A DNA stretch of 64,000 bases from contig JAWWNJ010000084.1 of NCBI GenBank assembly GCA_037176885.1, forward strand, positions 744,001 to 808,000. Direction: 5' to 3'. Source of the stretch: Favolaschia claudopus (Eukaryota > Basidiomycota > Agaricomycetes > Agaricales > Mycenaceae). The translations under genes were made by a program, and so were the position numbers. Positions 20,600 through 32,624 of this stretch are shown piece after piece (the first letter of the stretch is position 1; every line of letters begins with the position of its first letter). The notes below the pieces were generated by a model, which was not told the origin of the DNA, ran no database searches, and saw nothing but the letters and a program-made list of their open reading frames with translations.

Positions 20600-21583
20600 C
20601 TAAAGTTTGTTTAAACAATCAGCGTCTCAACGTGAAACACCGATTATTTACTGATTTAAATAAATGGCGAAGCAGGCTTCGGAACAGGTGGGAAAAGATA
20701 GGTGGTTTAAACAGTGATTAAGCATGTGAGAAATTCGGTGCAAAACAAGACTGGGGTTCGAACGAGGGACCGACCCAGAGCAATCAGATATGTGAGGACA
20801 GCAGGCTTACAAGTACACCACAACAGATTAAATGGTCTAGAAACCATACTGTATACAATGGGCCCGTGAGTCATTGTTCAGATGAAATCTATCAAGTCCC
20901 TTTTCTCTTGTGAATTATATCAACCGAGTGTTCAAAATACACTGTAAACCTGCTTTTACATGTGAGTATTACTACATATGGCATTCAAGGCCTCTGTTTG
21001 CTCTTTGGAACGAATTTTCACTGTCACCAGTGAGGAGGCTTCACCAAGCTTTTACTGTGATCACTTTCAAGAATTGACTCCTTTTTCAATGTGTTTCAGC
21101 TGTTTCAGGGAGCAATGCCTTCCACATTGCAAGGACTCTATGGTTAAATTGATCTGCTAGCTTAGGGTAGAGGTCGGATTCATAAGGTGGCTCCGTCTCG
21201 TGAGCTTAATTTTCGTTAAGTCAGTCGCGCAAAATCCATAGTAAGGACCCTCAAAAAGGCATAACATTGTCTCATCCTTGGTCTAGTGGTCTACCTATTT
21301 AGTTCTAATTCGTATTGGCGCCCCGGTCTGTCGTTCGATTCCTCCTTGCGACACTACTTTTTGCATGTGTTCTAAACACTGTTCAAACCTTGTTCAAACA
21401 GTTCTAAACACTGTTCAATCAACCTTGATTAAACATGGTTCAAATCAATTATGCTTGATTGAACAGGGCTCGCTCTCTCGGAGTCCCTGGCTACCTGGGC
21501 TCACCTGCCTGTGGACCTGATTAATCAAATCAGTAAATAATCGCTGTTTCACGTTGAGACGCTGATTGTTTAAACAAACTTAG
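20600..21583. mobile_element. TA-flanked element with about 57-bp inverted ends, 984 bp
   Basis: The ends start CTAAAGTTTGTTTAAACAAT and remain paired through CGTGAAACACCGATTATTTA. TA flanks are at 20598-20599 and 21584-21585. Removing it restores an AGA codon in the surrounding ORF. It contains a tRNA-like segment (21275-21355) and direct GTTCTAAACACTGTTCAA repeats at about 21366 and 21401. No transposase ORF was recognised. Confidence 0.87.
21275..21355 (+). ncRNA. tRNA-like segment with pol III A and B boxes
   Basis: TGGTCTAGTGG fits the A box and GTTCGATTCC, about 55 bp on, fits the B box. The acceptor and T stems do not pair, so a functional tRNA is unlikely. It may be a tRNA pseudogene or the head of a SINE that was picked up by the surrounding DNA element. 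Confidence 0.4.
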
Positions 21584-21688
21584 TATAGATTCATATCAGC
21601 TGGAAGTCAAACATCATGGTCTCACCGTGAGATTCAGGTGTGTTTTCAATGGCGTCACCAGTCTAGAAGCGGCACTGAAGAGGAATAG

Positions 21689-22103
21689 ACTCGCAAATAC
21701 TGAAGACAAGATGGCTTACTGGAATTGGTCGGCAATGAAAGACGTAGACTATTATATGGCATTTAAGGTTGGTCCTACACCTTTAAAGATAATGGCTCCA
21801 GTGAATTTAACAATGTTGCACAGCTTGAAAGTAATCTGTCGAAACACGTCATTGCCCACTTTTGCGTCTGTGCATCACGTTGGACAAATGGACATCCCGA
21901 GAAAATCACAGGATGCATTGCAACCTACATGGGACTAAGAAATTGCCTTCCATTCTGTTTGCAGCTTTGAACGGATGGAGTTGTGGTTGCTCAAAGACCG
22001 CATAGACAAGCAGAAGTACGCAAATATTGAGCTCGAATTGCAAGTTGCGGTAGCGGAAGATCAGAGAAACGATTTGGATAAGGAGTATGTAGAAGGGAAG
22101 TAA
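21689..22103 (+). other. Possible 3' exons of an unknown gene
   Basis: Open stretches read NTEDKMAYWNWSAMKDVDYY and, after a possible intron, FERMELWLLKDRIDKQKYA and LQVAVAEDQRNDLDKEYVEG to a TAA at 22101. The last part is charged and heptad-like, as in a coiled coil. Splice sites are not decisive, and it is unclear whether this belongs to the interrupted ORF just upstream. Confidence 0.35.
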
Positions 22104-25100
22104 GCGATGCAAAGCAGGCTTCGGTAATAATCTTGTTCGAGTCTTCTTAATTGCAAGTGTATGTATGGTGGGGGACGTGACTTCATGTCACATTGCAGTT
22201 TTCCGAATTTCGAGCCCGGACGTGGACCAAACGACTCGGAATAGTCAAGAGTGGGTGTTTTTCAAAATTTTGGGCCATCAAAAATTTTTGATGGCAAATG
22301 GCCAAATCTTTGTCAGGAAAAAAATTATGATGTAAAATTATGGTCGTGATGCAGTTTGGGACCATTTTCAAACCCATGGGGGCCACACCTAACCCCAACT
22401 GTTCAATTGCCGACCACTTGTGTGCATATTAGACGTTGATGCGCCATCAAAACCCCGTATCTCGCCAGTATTTGGCACCCGTTCGCACTCTAATGTGGGT
22501 ACGGGCACTGCCCTTTCCGGAAACGGCAGCTTTGGCCGTGTTTGCTCCCAATTGAGCTTGGTTCCAAGTTCGCAAAGGCTTCGACCTCTCATAATCTCAT
22601 CCTATCTCTTCAGTCACTTGATAAAAACTGTAGAGAATAGTCTCGAAAATAGAACTACCATGCCGGAATTTTGATTTTAGTTGATTGCGTATGCTAATTG
22701 TCTTGTTACTGGGAAACTCGGTCACCCCACCCCACACAACGCAAAATCAAAAAATCAGGCGTGGTAGTTTGGTTTGAACATGAGTTTTGAGCGATATTGT
22801 CAGCGGGTGTCAGAAGATTTGGGCAATTTTGAAGGGGCTGAAAGTTTTCTACTGAAACTACCAAAAGCACCCAACTTAACAGCTCAAGTGTATTTGTAGC
22901 CGGCAGACCAGGTAGGTGGGATTAATTGTTTAACCGTTTAAAAACCGTTTTTCAACTGTTTGCCCAGGTGCGCAAACTAAACGGAAATAAAAACGGTTAT
23001 AACCGTTCAAAATATTTATAAACGAAAACAATTGGAGCCTTAATATTATCATGGGTCCTCATAGGTCTGGGGTGGAAAACTCCAGCCGTCCGGGCCGGCG
23101 CCCGCAACCCAAACCCAATGATCAAATAACACATGAATGAAACAAGCAGGTAAAAACACGTCAAAGACTTGGAATTTTGGAGCTGCTCCAGCGGAAAATT
23201 GCCACCGAGCGACAGGTCCAGGAAGTGGGGCGCCGCAGATTTCGGTGAAAAACGGCAATTTGACTGTGAGTTGAGTCGGAGCAGCGGAAAAAATGGAGCT
23301 AAAAAAAGGCAGTCAGTAAGGTAAGTAAAACCTTTGGCGGATCATGTCACAATGTGTCACAGATGCGTGACAGTTCGCGGCGTGGGTTTGGTCTTCCTGG
23401 AAGCATGGATAGCTGGTCGCAACATTGTTTAAGGAAGATGGAGGCGGACAAATTTGCCGCTGGTGCTGGTCCACTACTGTACGAGACAGTCAGTTACTCG
23501 GCTCAAAGTTGACTGCCAACCTTTTGGGGAATTGGCGAGGCTGCGTCGGAACGAGAAGTTTGGCACCGGTATTGATTACAAGTCGAGAAAAATCAACTCT
23601 CAATCCGCGCCTTGCTGGGATGCAAAGATTCTCTGGCAAAATTATCCAACCAAAAGGCTGTTGTTATTCGGCGTCGCGGGTGCGATGCCAGCGTTGCTAC
23701 TGGACCAAATGGACGCCTGATCACCAAAGCCAAAGGCTATAATTTCGATAATGTTCAGCATTTCTGGCGGCAGGTCCTTGAGAACGACTGTCTTCTCATC
23801 GCCCGGAGTAAAGTCTGGTTTACGAGACTACGTCTGGGCACGCTTGCGCAAACAAATTCTCTTGCTTTCCTCTCTCTTCAGTCGTTATCTCTGTCCGGGC
23901 GCCCTCAACTCTCATACTGCTGACTGCTCCGTCGAAGTTCAAATGTGTATTGTAGTCTGCAATCCCGGTCCTAGGTCATCGGAGTGGGCCGACACCTGCG
24001 CGACACCTCAAGTTTTCCCCGTTGTTTCTTTGACAATCTTGCTTCGGGACTTGGCTCTGCTTTTCCGCTAAAGAAAGCTCCTGAAAGTGTTGCTATCCAA
24101 TAATGTCTCCCGAGGCTTTCTATTGCTCAAGCTCTTCAGGATGTCACCGGAATCTTTACGAAATGTATTACTTCTTGGTTCTTCTCTACGGGCACGCGAG
24201 CGAGTCTGGGTACGGGAATCCGTGTGCTCCTATGCATGCGGGGGCGTGCGGGTCTATGGGCGTTGACAGGGCCGCGGGCACGGGAAGTAAGGCATGCGCG
24301 AACAGGTACGGGTAACATGGGGACGGGAACGGGTATGTACGCGAGCTCCCACTAATCCGATGTCAGTTCACGTTATTGCTATTTTCAAAGTGTCCGTCTT
24401 CGGTTATCCGTTGTCCCTGGATCCGGATATTTCATCTGCGCTCTTCGTCAGCCTCCTCTGCCTTGCTCTTGGCTCGGCTCAGTCGAGGAAACGTTCTTCC
24501 TGTGATCTTGCTCCTTCTTCTTTTTGGCCGCGGAACGAGGAAACCAGGCGCATGTTATCCGTGTCTCAGAGTCTCAAAACTCTGCATGCCATCTTTTAAT
24601 GTCTGAATGAAGGCTGTTTGCTCTCTGTTTGCATTTGCTGAGCTATGTTATGGATCTCTTGCTCAATTTGTTCACCCTACGAGTGCTCCATGAGGGTTCC
24701 TGCTCCTGTATGCATTGAGGGTTCCTGCTCCTATCTAGGACTGTAACAGGGGTGATTTTTTCGACCTCGAATTCTGGAATTTTGGTTCTGGGATTTGGTA
24801 ACGAGCATAAAAGAAATGTCTTCTGAATTCAATATGCGCCATTCATAAGAGATCTCAGTAAGTTGTCTGTGTGCTCTCTGGGCCCTGTGTCCGTGACTGA
24901 AATCCTGGATCCGAGCGAGAGCATACTCAGCTGTGATGGTGAAGGCGAGAACGGGGACGGCGATGGCGGAGGCAAAGGAATAGACGTAGACGAAGGCGGG
25001 AAAAAAAAAACCTGATCGTCATTATTTTCAGGAATCCCTGTAAAAGAAAGTCGACCCTATATCCGATTTTCGAATCCCGATTCCCCCTTGATTACATTCC

Positions 25101-25132
25101 TACACATTCTGGTAGAGATATCATACCCTACT
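22104..25132. other. Unassigned 3-kb stretch
   Basis: No supported gene. A cluster of overlapping plus-strand ORFs at 23425-24071 has coding-like pieces (EADKFAAGAGPLLYE; FGTGIDYKSRKINSQS) in different frames, which may be a decayed exon. A GGGTACGGG-type low-complexity tract lies at 24190-24345. ATGGTGGGGGACGTGA at 22163 recurs at 49419. Confidence 0.4.
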
Positions 25133-25330
25133 CGGCATTACCAAAAGTAAGCGAATCCAGAAATTGCCTATGTACGACAGGTTAGCACCTATAACCACTG
25201 ACCAAATTGGCACTGTATCTATGGTAGAGGCATATGCTGTTGCATATGAAGTGGTTTGGGTTCACCGTGCTCTTGTTGCGTGTGTATTTGAATTCCAATT
25301 GTTTATGTTTTGATGGCTGGATATTGTCCC
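25133..25330 (+). repeat. Diverged direct repeat with 27160-27350
   Basis: Both stretches start CTCGGCATTACCAAAAGTAA and share a CATATGCT(G/A)TTGCA block about 90-100 bp on. They are diverged in between. They flank the nested MITE pair, but the MITE ends do not coincide with the repeats. Confidence 0.5.
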
Positions 25331-25901
25331 CAGTTTTCAGTGTCTCACAGAGGTCCAAGACTACACTGTAAAAATCTGATACCTGACTCACAGCATCATA
25401 AGATTCAAATCTTATTTTCCAGGTCCTCACTCACCCGAAATCTGTTCAACTACCTCCCCAAAACTGCAAATATTGCTAAATTGGGACAATTTCAAATTTT
25501 GGGTATTTCTCTGGCTGGCCAGTATTTCACACTATGTTTATGCCACGCAAGTCGAAGAAAACATGCTATGGATGAGGGCTGGGCTGCTTAAAGTCAATTG
25601 AGCATCCAGATTCCTGTTTGGCTGTGCTTTCTGGGCCTTCATCACCGTGATTCAGAGTGTACAGTGTACCTCCTCACATTTCGGGCCCAGAAAGTGGTCT
25701 AAACGACACTTCGGGGCATTTTAGTTGTATTGTCCAGAAAAAATTCGCAATTTTCTCCCCGCAAGTGGGTGAAGTCGGCACGGGGTTCCAAAGATCTGCG
25801 ACTCAGGGAAGGTAGCAGAAACTCTGTTCTGGACATTACAAATAAATTGATTTAAGAGTAATTTACAGCTACATCCGAACCTCTCGTAACCCATACTCCT
25901 A
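25331..25901. other. No recognisable gene
   Basis: Short ORFs only. No splice-supported reading frame or repeat copy was recognised. Confidence 0.4.
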
Positions 25902-27028
25902 CAGTTGCGGCGAAATTAGATGCATTACCATATAAGGAAATTTTGATCAAACCAACCTTAGGAGGGCGAATCATGGATGTTATAGGTAGCTTAGCTGCGG
26001 ATATTGCTAGTAGGGTGTTACTGCAATTCCTGTAAATAATGGCAATCACCAATTTTTTTCGCGCGTTTTCCCAAAAAGGAAATTGCTGCTCTTCGCGCTC
26101 CTTCTCGCGTTTCCTGGGCCACGAAGAGGTCTGCGAGGCATTCCGAACACTACAGGCTATCCCTAAGTTGTGTAAAAGCGACTCAAAAGATTCATTTGGA
26201 TAAACAAGATGCTGTATTGAGTGGTTGTGCAAATCACGATGTCGGATGTGGGGCAGGATAAGACGATAGGTAAGTCGACAAAGAAGTGATGTATTCGGCT
26301 CTAGGCGCTTCAAGAGACCATAGATAGATTACGGATGAGCACACCAGGTCTAAATAAAGAGGGGAGCTTGTACAAGACAATATGTACTCACCATTATCCA
26401 CAACCATCGTGCACCCTTGCACAACTCCGATTACGACTTCACGTCGCGACTAACGTGGCTTTGAGCCGTATCAGTTGATTCACTCTTATAGAGTGGTTTT
26501 CGAGGAGTGTGGGTCACTAGAGAGAGTAGGAAGAGCCATGCAAGCCGATAACATAGAGATAGTTGGCGCTGCACTGTCACAACTGAATTGAGGATGTCGG
26601 TGTACGAATGCCAGAGTTTTTCGTAGGTTTCTGCATCGAAATGAACCGAAAGTGTCTTCAAAGTCATTTAGACCGAGTAGAAGAGCATAGAAGCAGCAGG
26701 AGTTTCGAAATGGCGCAAAAGAAAGAGGCAAACAGGAAATTTCCTTTTTGGGAAAACGCGCGAAAAAATTTGGTGATTGCCATTATTTACAGGAATTGCA
26801 GTAAATGTCTGTAGATGTTTTAAATCCCAAGAGAAAAGGTCAGTTTCCTTAACTTTTATGGTACTCATTGGACTGTTTCTGACCAGATTTTCAAGTAGAC
26901 AACCGGCTTGAAGTGTGCATATACTCACCCATACATATTCTAATGAACAAAGAATACTCTGAGCACTTGTTTTCGCGCATTAATGGAAATTTCCTTATAT
27001 GGTAATGCATTTAATTTCGCCGCAACTG
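25902..27028. mobile_element. mariner-like MITE (CAGTTGCGGCG family) enlarged by insertion
   Basis: Same ends as 7730-8098, with TA at 25900-25901 and 27029-27030. It is 1127 bp because another element sits at 26021-26801. Subtracting that gives about 344 bp, close to the 369-bp copy. Confidence 0.88.
26021..26801. mobile_element. Nested TA-flanked element with about 66-bp inverted ends, 781 bp
   Basis: The ends start CTGCAATTCCTGTAAATAAT and stay paired through TTTTTTCGCGCGTTTTCCC. TA at 26019-26020 and 26802-26803. Short ORFs inside show no transposase motif. It is younger than the host MITE. Confidence 0.87.
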
Positions 27029-29648
27029 TATCAACCCATACCCTCTCTTAACCCATAGAATTTCTCAAAAGCCGTGGTGGTTTGCGGAGAAATCACATAC
27101 TTTTCCGGTAACCCATAACCCATAGCCATCTGGGACGAAAACCCATAGCGAACCTACTCGGCATTACCAAAAGTAACCGAATTTAGAGATGCCTTGCTTG
27201 CGACCAGCTAATACAGTTAGCAGTTAGTTCAGCTGGTGGGAGAGGGGGAGGATGGTCATATGCTATTGCACATAACACGCGCCGAAGTTATTGGGCTTTC
27301 CGTGTGCTGATTTTCGATGTTTGTTTATTTATATGTCAAATCAACAATTTCTTGCTCTGTTTTAGTACCCTCATTGAAGGATGAGGATAGCCCAGCAAGC
27401 TCTGAGCTCTCAGACACAAAGCCATGAGATAGTAAACCTATTCTTGAGGTACTCACCCACCTGAGATCCTGGTGACTGTGTTCCAAATAAGCCACTGCTA
27501 GAAGGATCTCAGCAAGATCTCAGTGGAATCCTCCCATGCTCCAAACTCTTCATTCGGTCTTTATCTGCGCTGATAAATTCTGTGCTGCCTGGGCTGTGAC
27601 GTGCTCTTCTACTTCGCTTCTGGGTTCGACGATTTGAGACAACTGCCAAGTCTGTTTACTTGGGATTATCGCTCCCTTCTCTGCCATCCTTGCAACAACT
27701 TCAAACCTCTTCCTTTCCAAGTTTGTTTTTCTGAGTTCAAATCCACTGCAAAGAACAGCGGCACAGTGGAACGGACTCATGTTCCATCATCATGATCACA
27801 TTGGAATCTTCTCAGCTTGTCCTTAAACCAACATCCCTGTTGGTCATCCATTCTTGCCCGTCTTCTTGGCTATTCATGTGTGTGTCGTCGACGTTTGCTA
27901 TATGTTTTCTTCCACCATTCGGCCTATTCACCAGTTATGTGTTCGCCGCCAGTATTCGCACTAATTGGACGTTAGACTTGCAATTCAAATCTGGTGTACC
28001 GGTGACTTTATCCCTCGCTGTCAACCTTCTCTTTACTTGGTCAATGATGTTTTTTCTTTCAAAACGTAGCCCTTCATCTTCAGTTCACTGCCTCTCTTTC
28101 AAACAACTCATTTACCCTTCAGTTAGCCTTCAGTCGAAGTGGTAAGCACGTTAATTTGAACTCGCCCGGACGTGATCATTGACTGGGGTTTTTTTGTTCG
28201 TCTTTGTTTTCGAAACTCTAGGAAGGTCACCGAAGTTGACAAAAATTGCAGTTAGTAGTATGATATTTACGATACTCACTTTCTCACTGTCAATCAGTAC
28301 TTATGGCATTATTTATCGGCAAAAATTCGAACTTCTATGGCGAAGTCCGAACTGGGTGACTTCCCGTAAGAATAAATAAATGTTTTGGACGTTCTAAACA
28401 ATATTCGCCGCGATGCCGGTCCTCCCATCAGGACCCCGTCGTTCCTGGATCTCGCTTAACGCTCGAATTAAATACTAGAAACACAGAATCTGGAAGAGGG
28501 GTCACCCCCCCTCTTCTAAACTTTCCGGTGCTCGAATAAACCAAAACAGGCAATCCTCCGCGATGCTTCTGATCCGCATCCCTCTCCCTCGCGCCTACCC
28601 TCCAATTTTCCCTCAGAACCATTAGAATGTTTTGTAAGAATTGTGGGCATGGTATCTGGCGCCCATTTATAGCCTCTTCTTGACTCACATTCTCCATGAA
28701 AGAGAGGTTTGACCTCCAAACCTTCATCCAGATTCCAAGCAGCCGGCAGGTTCAATGTCGGCTTCATTCGGCAGCAAAAATTGCCGAGTGATGCTACATG
28801 GTGCTCTAGGTGCAGTTTGCCCACAGTCCGGGCACCCACTATGCAAGGGGTAGGTAGGGAAGCCCTGCTGTGGTGGCTTTTGAAGTGACTCTTGACTCAA
28901 ATAAATAAATCTATTTGTGTTGCGGGAAGCAAACACACTTCGAATATTTCGTTGCATCAAAACTTGTAGCCGACATCACTGGCACCGCCAGAAATTCGTC
29001 CCGAATTTTTCATTCTTGCGGGAAGTCACCGACTCCCAACTTTCTTGGTTTTGTTAACTTTCAATTGTCAGGTGTAAATGTGTGAGCACTGGGAGATGAG
29101 ACATACACCTCTCAAAGAACATGGTGAGCGCGACATTCAAGACATCCATCAGCTCATTTTCCATATTAAATAGTTTCCCATGATCAACTATTCTAATCAA
29201 CATCCGGCACGTTCCGGCGTGCGGCTGGAGATTGTAAGGACCATTCATCCTGAGGCTCTGCGAGTCAGTATATTGTAGGACTGCACTATTTCCAGTAATA
29301 GAGGGTTTGCGAAGAGCCATTGGAGCCATTGAATGGCTACCGATTTCCGTATTAGGAAAGTTTGATGGGCTAAACTTTTATGTCGAAGTCAAGAAGAGCT
29401 AAGATTGGATGCTCAGACCGGGGGTAGCTTTCGTCAATACGCCGGAATTCGGGCACTTGCGTAGCCATTAGCCATTCAATGGCTGCATCGCAAACAGGCT
29501 AATCAAGGTGTCTGTGCCTCCCTTGTATTTTATCTCAGCTTGACTGTCAATGATTTGATAGGAACATTTATTTTATTCCACTGGCCCCGATTGGCAAGTT
29601 ATCATTCCCGAATTGCCTGCGTCAAGCCGTGTCGGTATGGCCGAGAGA

Positions 29649-29737
29649 ATAAAAAATTGTTCAAGACCCAGCGACAGGTGTGCTCCTCTCTAGCTGTGGG
29701 GTTCACACATGAGACTCAAAAACTTCAGAGTTCGCAG
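29649..29737 (+). repeat. 89-bp direct repeat, copy 1
   Basis: ATAAAAAATTGTTCAAGACC through CTTCAGAGTTCGCAG is repeated, apparently without change, at 30771-30859, 1122 bp downstream. The flanks differ. No LTR hallmarks were seen. Confidence 0.85.
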
Positions 29738-30770
29738 GTGGACAATGGTCCACATAGGAGGGGAAGCTTGCTTCAGTCCGTACATGCAATCTACTGAATT
29801 ACTATAGACCAAATACATTTATTCTATTCTAAGTACTCATGCAACTGTTGAAAAGGCTCAAAAAACTGAAATTCAGCAAGAATATCCTGGATATCAAATC
29901 CGTAAGTCTTGAGTTTGAAACCTAAGGCCTAAGGTCTCTCTCCGCTTCAAATCAACTCTGAGCATCTGCCGCACTGTAGTTTCATTGGGCTTCTGCAATC
30001 TTTCTCGTAAAAAAGGTGAACGGAATGATATTCCGTTCAATGTTTTTACTCTTGAAATCGCAACAAACGACAACCCAGGAGCAAAATCTTGTTTACCAAG
30101 ATCAATAACTGCCTTACTGAGAGTCAGATGGCCCAGGCCAAGGTCACAGGAAATTGTGATCGTGCTAATGGTACTCCATTAGATTCCCACTCTGCTGTTC
30201 TGGGAACAATTGGGATCCAATCTGGTTGTAGACCTTCCCACTGGCAGCCCTAAGTTGGTGGCCCTAGATTTTGGATTTATAATACTTAGCAGTTGTCCTG
30301 TATGTATATTCAGGACATTGTACAGATACTACAGCTGGTAAATGTTTTTTTGGATCGCTGTTTGGTTGACTCGGAAGCAAGGTTCAAGCGTGCAAAGAGG
30401 TTCAAATTTGGTTCGGGCTTTCGGCGCGCAGTCCGAAGTGACAGCTGCGTGACCGACGGACATTCCCGAAGTCCGAGGCCTCAGGACTCCCGGACAGTGC
30501 TTACATACCAAGCCATCCGGACATTTGTAAGCATCTGCATTTTGGAGCCCTATACCGATGAATGGGGAAGCAAGCTTCCCCATGTCAGCGTAATTTGCTG
30601 TTCGGTATCGCCCATATCAAGTGGTCAAGACGAGAAGTCGAAAGAAACTGCGTTTGTGTAGAGAACGTCGTGGTCTCGGTTAAAAACGCATAAAGACTAC
30701 GTAATGCTTACGAGAGTACAGTACATATGCTGGAAAGTAAAGAGTGGTAAATAATTACCGCTAACACCCC

Positions 30771-30859
30771 ATAAAAAATTGTTCAAGACCCAGCGACAGG
30801 TGTGCTCCTCTCTAGCTGTGGGGTTCACACATGAGACTCAAAAACTTCAGAGTTCGCAG
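30771..30859 (+). repeat. 89-bp direct repeat, copy 2
   Basis: Same sequence and orientation as 29649-29737. The lack of differences implies a recent duplication or the two ends of a short insertion. Confidence 0.85.
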
Positions 30860-31317
30860 TTCACACCAACGAATTACCCGTTTTGGATATGATCCAATCA
30901 TTGCCATAAACTTGGGTGTACACCGTTTACGGTCGGCGGGAAGGACTCGGTTGATTTTGACTTCCGGCCTCGGACTTCGGCAACTCGGGTAAGCCCGAGT
31001 GTTGGGTCACTCACAAAACCGAGCACCACTTTGCCATAGGCATAGTGGTGGGCAACTGGATAGCTTGGTGTTGTAACGAATAGGTAGAGAGAATATGTTG
31101 CTTACTCGAAATTTCTGCAAGTGCGTGCGTGAAGAAGGTTTGGCATTTTGATGGGATCCGGGATCGGCAACGCGATCACATGACCGCGCTTCCTTTCCTG
31201 TCGCCAACGTGTTTGTAGCCCTCGAGCGTCATTCAGATATATTTCCAGTGAATAGATACACTCTCTGGGGTAAATAGAAGACGGCTACGAAGTTTGAGCC
31301 AAAAACAGCGAGGTCTA

Positions 31318-32624
31318 CATGCAAAACGATGAAGGGCTTGGACAAACAGTATTTCTGGAGGCTCAGATTTCAAGCGAAGCCGCCTGTGTAAGTCCTCCAA
31401 ATTTTCGCTCAGATATCGACTACAACTGATACATCCGCTGCGCAGTATCCGGAGGCACCCGCACATTGAAGTCGGAATTTATTCTGGGAGCCTCTTCCGC
31501 TACTCCAGCTCCACCTGCTGCTACTCAGGTTGTGTTTTTCTTCGCAAAACATTCTTCCGATGCAAAGACTGGAGAGCAGGCTTTCACGTGGCCCGCTGAG
31601 AATCCGGTAACCGGTGTCCTTACAGATATTCCATTCAACAAAGGGAAATCCAAGCTTGTGTTCAAGGTGCGCTTCCTTCAATGCCGATCTATATTCAGTT
31701 TGGTGTTCAAGTTAACAACCTTTGTATTTTAGCTTACTATCAATGGTGTTGCATACGTTGCGAAGCGCTGCTCCTCCCTTGGGGGTGAATCCGTGGTTTC
31801 AATCCTCGCTAACCAGGAGCAGCTCACCAAGGAAGGCATCACTCTGGGTCGCACAGAGTTTTTCCTCAAGAATTTCAAGAGAGATTGCGAGTCGGAGGGA
31901 ATAGAAGTTTCTGGCAAGTCACTAGGTCTTTTCGTTTGACTTCCCCGTTTACTTTGCCTCTCCTAGCCTTCGATGTCACTGACTATGCACTTGTTCGAGA
32001 GGGTGCAGTCAATTCAACTGAAACATTCATCCCTTCACCGGCATCTGGCCTGGCCCCTTCCAAATATTCTGATCTTCCAGAAGCCGAGAAAGCTGAGCTT
32101 ACTGCCGATCTAGGCTTGGTATCCTCCATTACTTGGTTGATTGAGCGCGAGCGCGGAGATGTTCAACTTCGGAAATACTCTGGCACCCTTGATCATCCCC
32201 GTTATTCTGATAAGCAGGGCGCCACAATCAATCTATTCCAACACTATGTCTATCTGTTCTCCCATAAGACACTCGTTCTCGCAGACATCCAAGGTGAGTT
32301 CCCGTTCTATTTGTTGAACTTGACTCATGATAAATTGGATATTGGCCCTGCAGCATCGGAAAGCCATGATAGACGCAGCCATACGTCCATATTGTTCGAT
32401 TTGATGTCCCACACCGTCAATGGGTATGTTTCTGTCATTTTCTCCCCAGTTCTCATCACCGCCTGTTCAGTAGTGAAAGCGGAGCTGGGGATCACGGCGA
32501 GCAAGGAATCAAGTCTTTCATTGATCAACATGAGTGCGTTCAGAAGTGCGCGCAGATGGGATTGGAAGCGCTCCGAGAGGCCGAGGACGGTGAATCAGAG
32601 GATAACGAGGACACCGGTAGCTGA
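31318..32624 (+). CDS. Alpha-type (atypical) protein kinase, apparently intact
   Basis: Alpha-kinases phosphorylate Ser/Thr residues and belong to the myosin heavy chain kinase/eEF2 kinase family. Exons inferred: about 31318-31395, about 31455-31666, 31733-31913, 31967-32293, 32354-32423 and 32471-32624. The catalytic domain begins near VVFFFAKHSSD. It contains ITWLIERERGDVQLRKYS, TLVLADIQ (metal/ATP site), ILFDLMSHT and the GxGxxG-like SGAGDHGEQG, then the zinc-binding tail DQHECVQKC. All introns keep frame. The third intron starts with GC instead of GT (31914-31915), a rare but known donor. The 5' end is uncertain: the first ATG considered is at 31318 and the first splice is weakly supported. 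The tail is acidic (GESEDNEDTGS). Confidence 0.78.

Larger units (their letters stand above)
14927..21688 (+). pseudogene. Unknown ORF split by Copia-1 and two MITEs
   Basis: Four pieces align end to end once insertions and their target duplications are removed: about 14927-15114, 19811-19896, 20519-20599 and 21584-21688. The first reads FNSTTMFFPDG and TWRAEFKGTRLTMKLGG. The second reads GIEVRDARLETPGFSKARL, the third FPVFKQEDGALLLDVPGL, and the fourth continues FISAGSQTSWSHREIQ to a TAG at 21686. The two MITE junctions restore codons exactly. The Copia-1 junction falls in a G run and needs a one-base change to stay in frame. An acceptor-like CAG precedes the first piece, so an upstream exon may exist. 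The family is not recognised. It was probably a real gene or element ORF before the insertions. Confidence 0.6.
27031..31260. other. Unassigned 4-kb stretch with a duplicated 89-mer
   Basis: Bases 27031-27150 look like a decayed relative of the CATAACCC MITE. A 117-codon hydrophobic ORF at 27792-28145 (for example LFTWSMMFFLS) might be part of a membrane protein but has no recognised family. No other gene is supported. Confidence 0.4.

Noticed and set aside
27792..28145. Hydrophobic 117-codon ORF as a membrane protein
   Set aside because: Hydrophobic stretches alone are weak evidence. No start context, introns or family motif support it.
29649..30859. LTR retrotransposon with 89-bp LTRs
   Set aside because: There are no TG...CA ends, primer site, polypurine tract or coding remains between the repeats.
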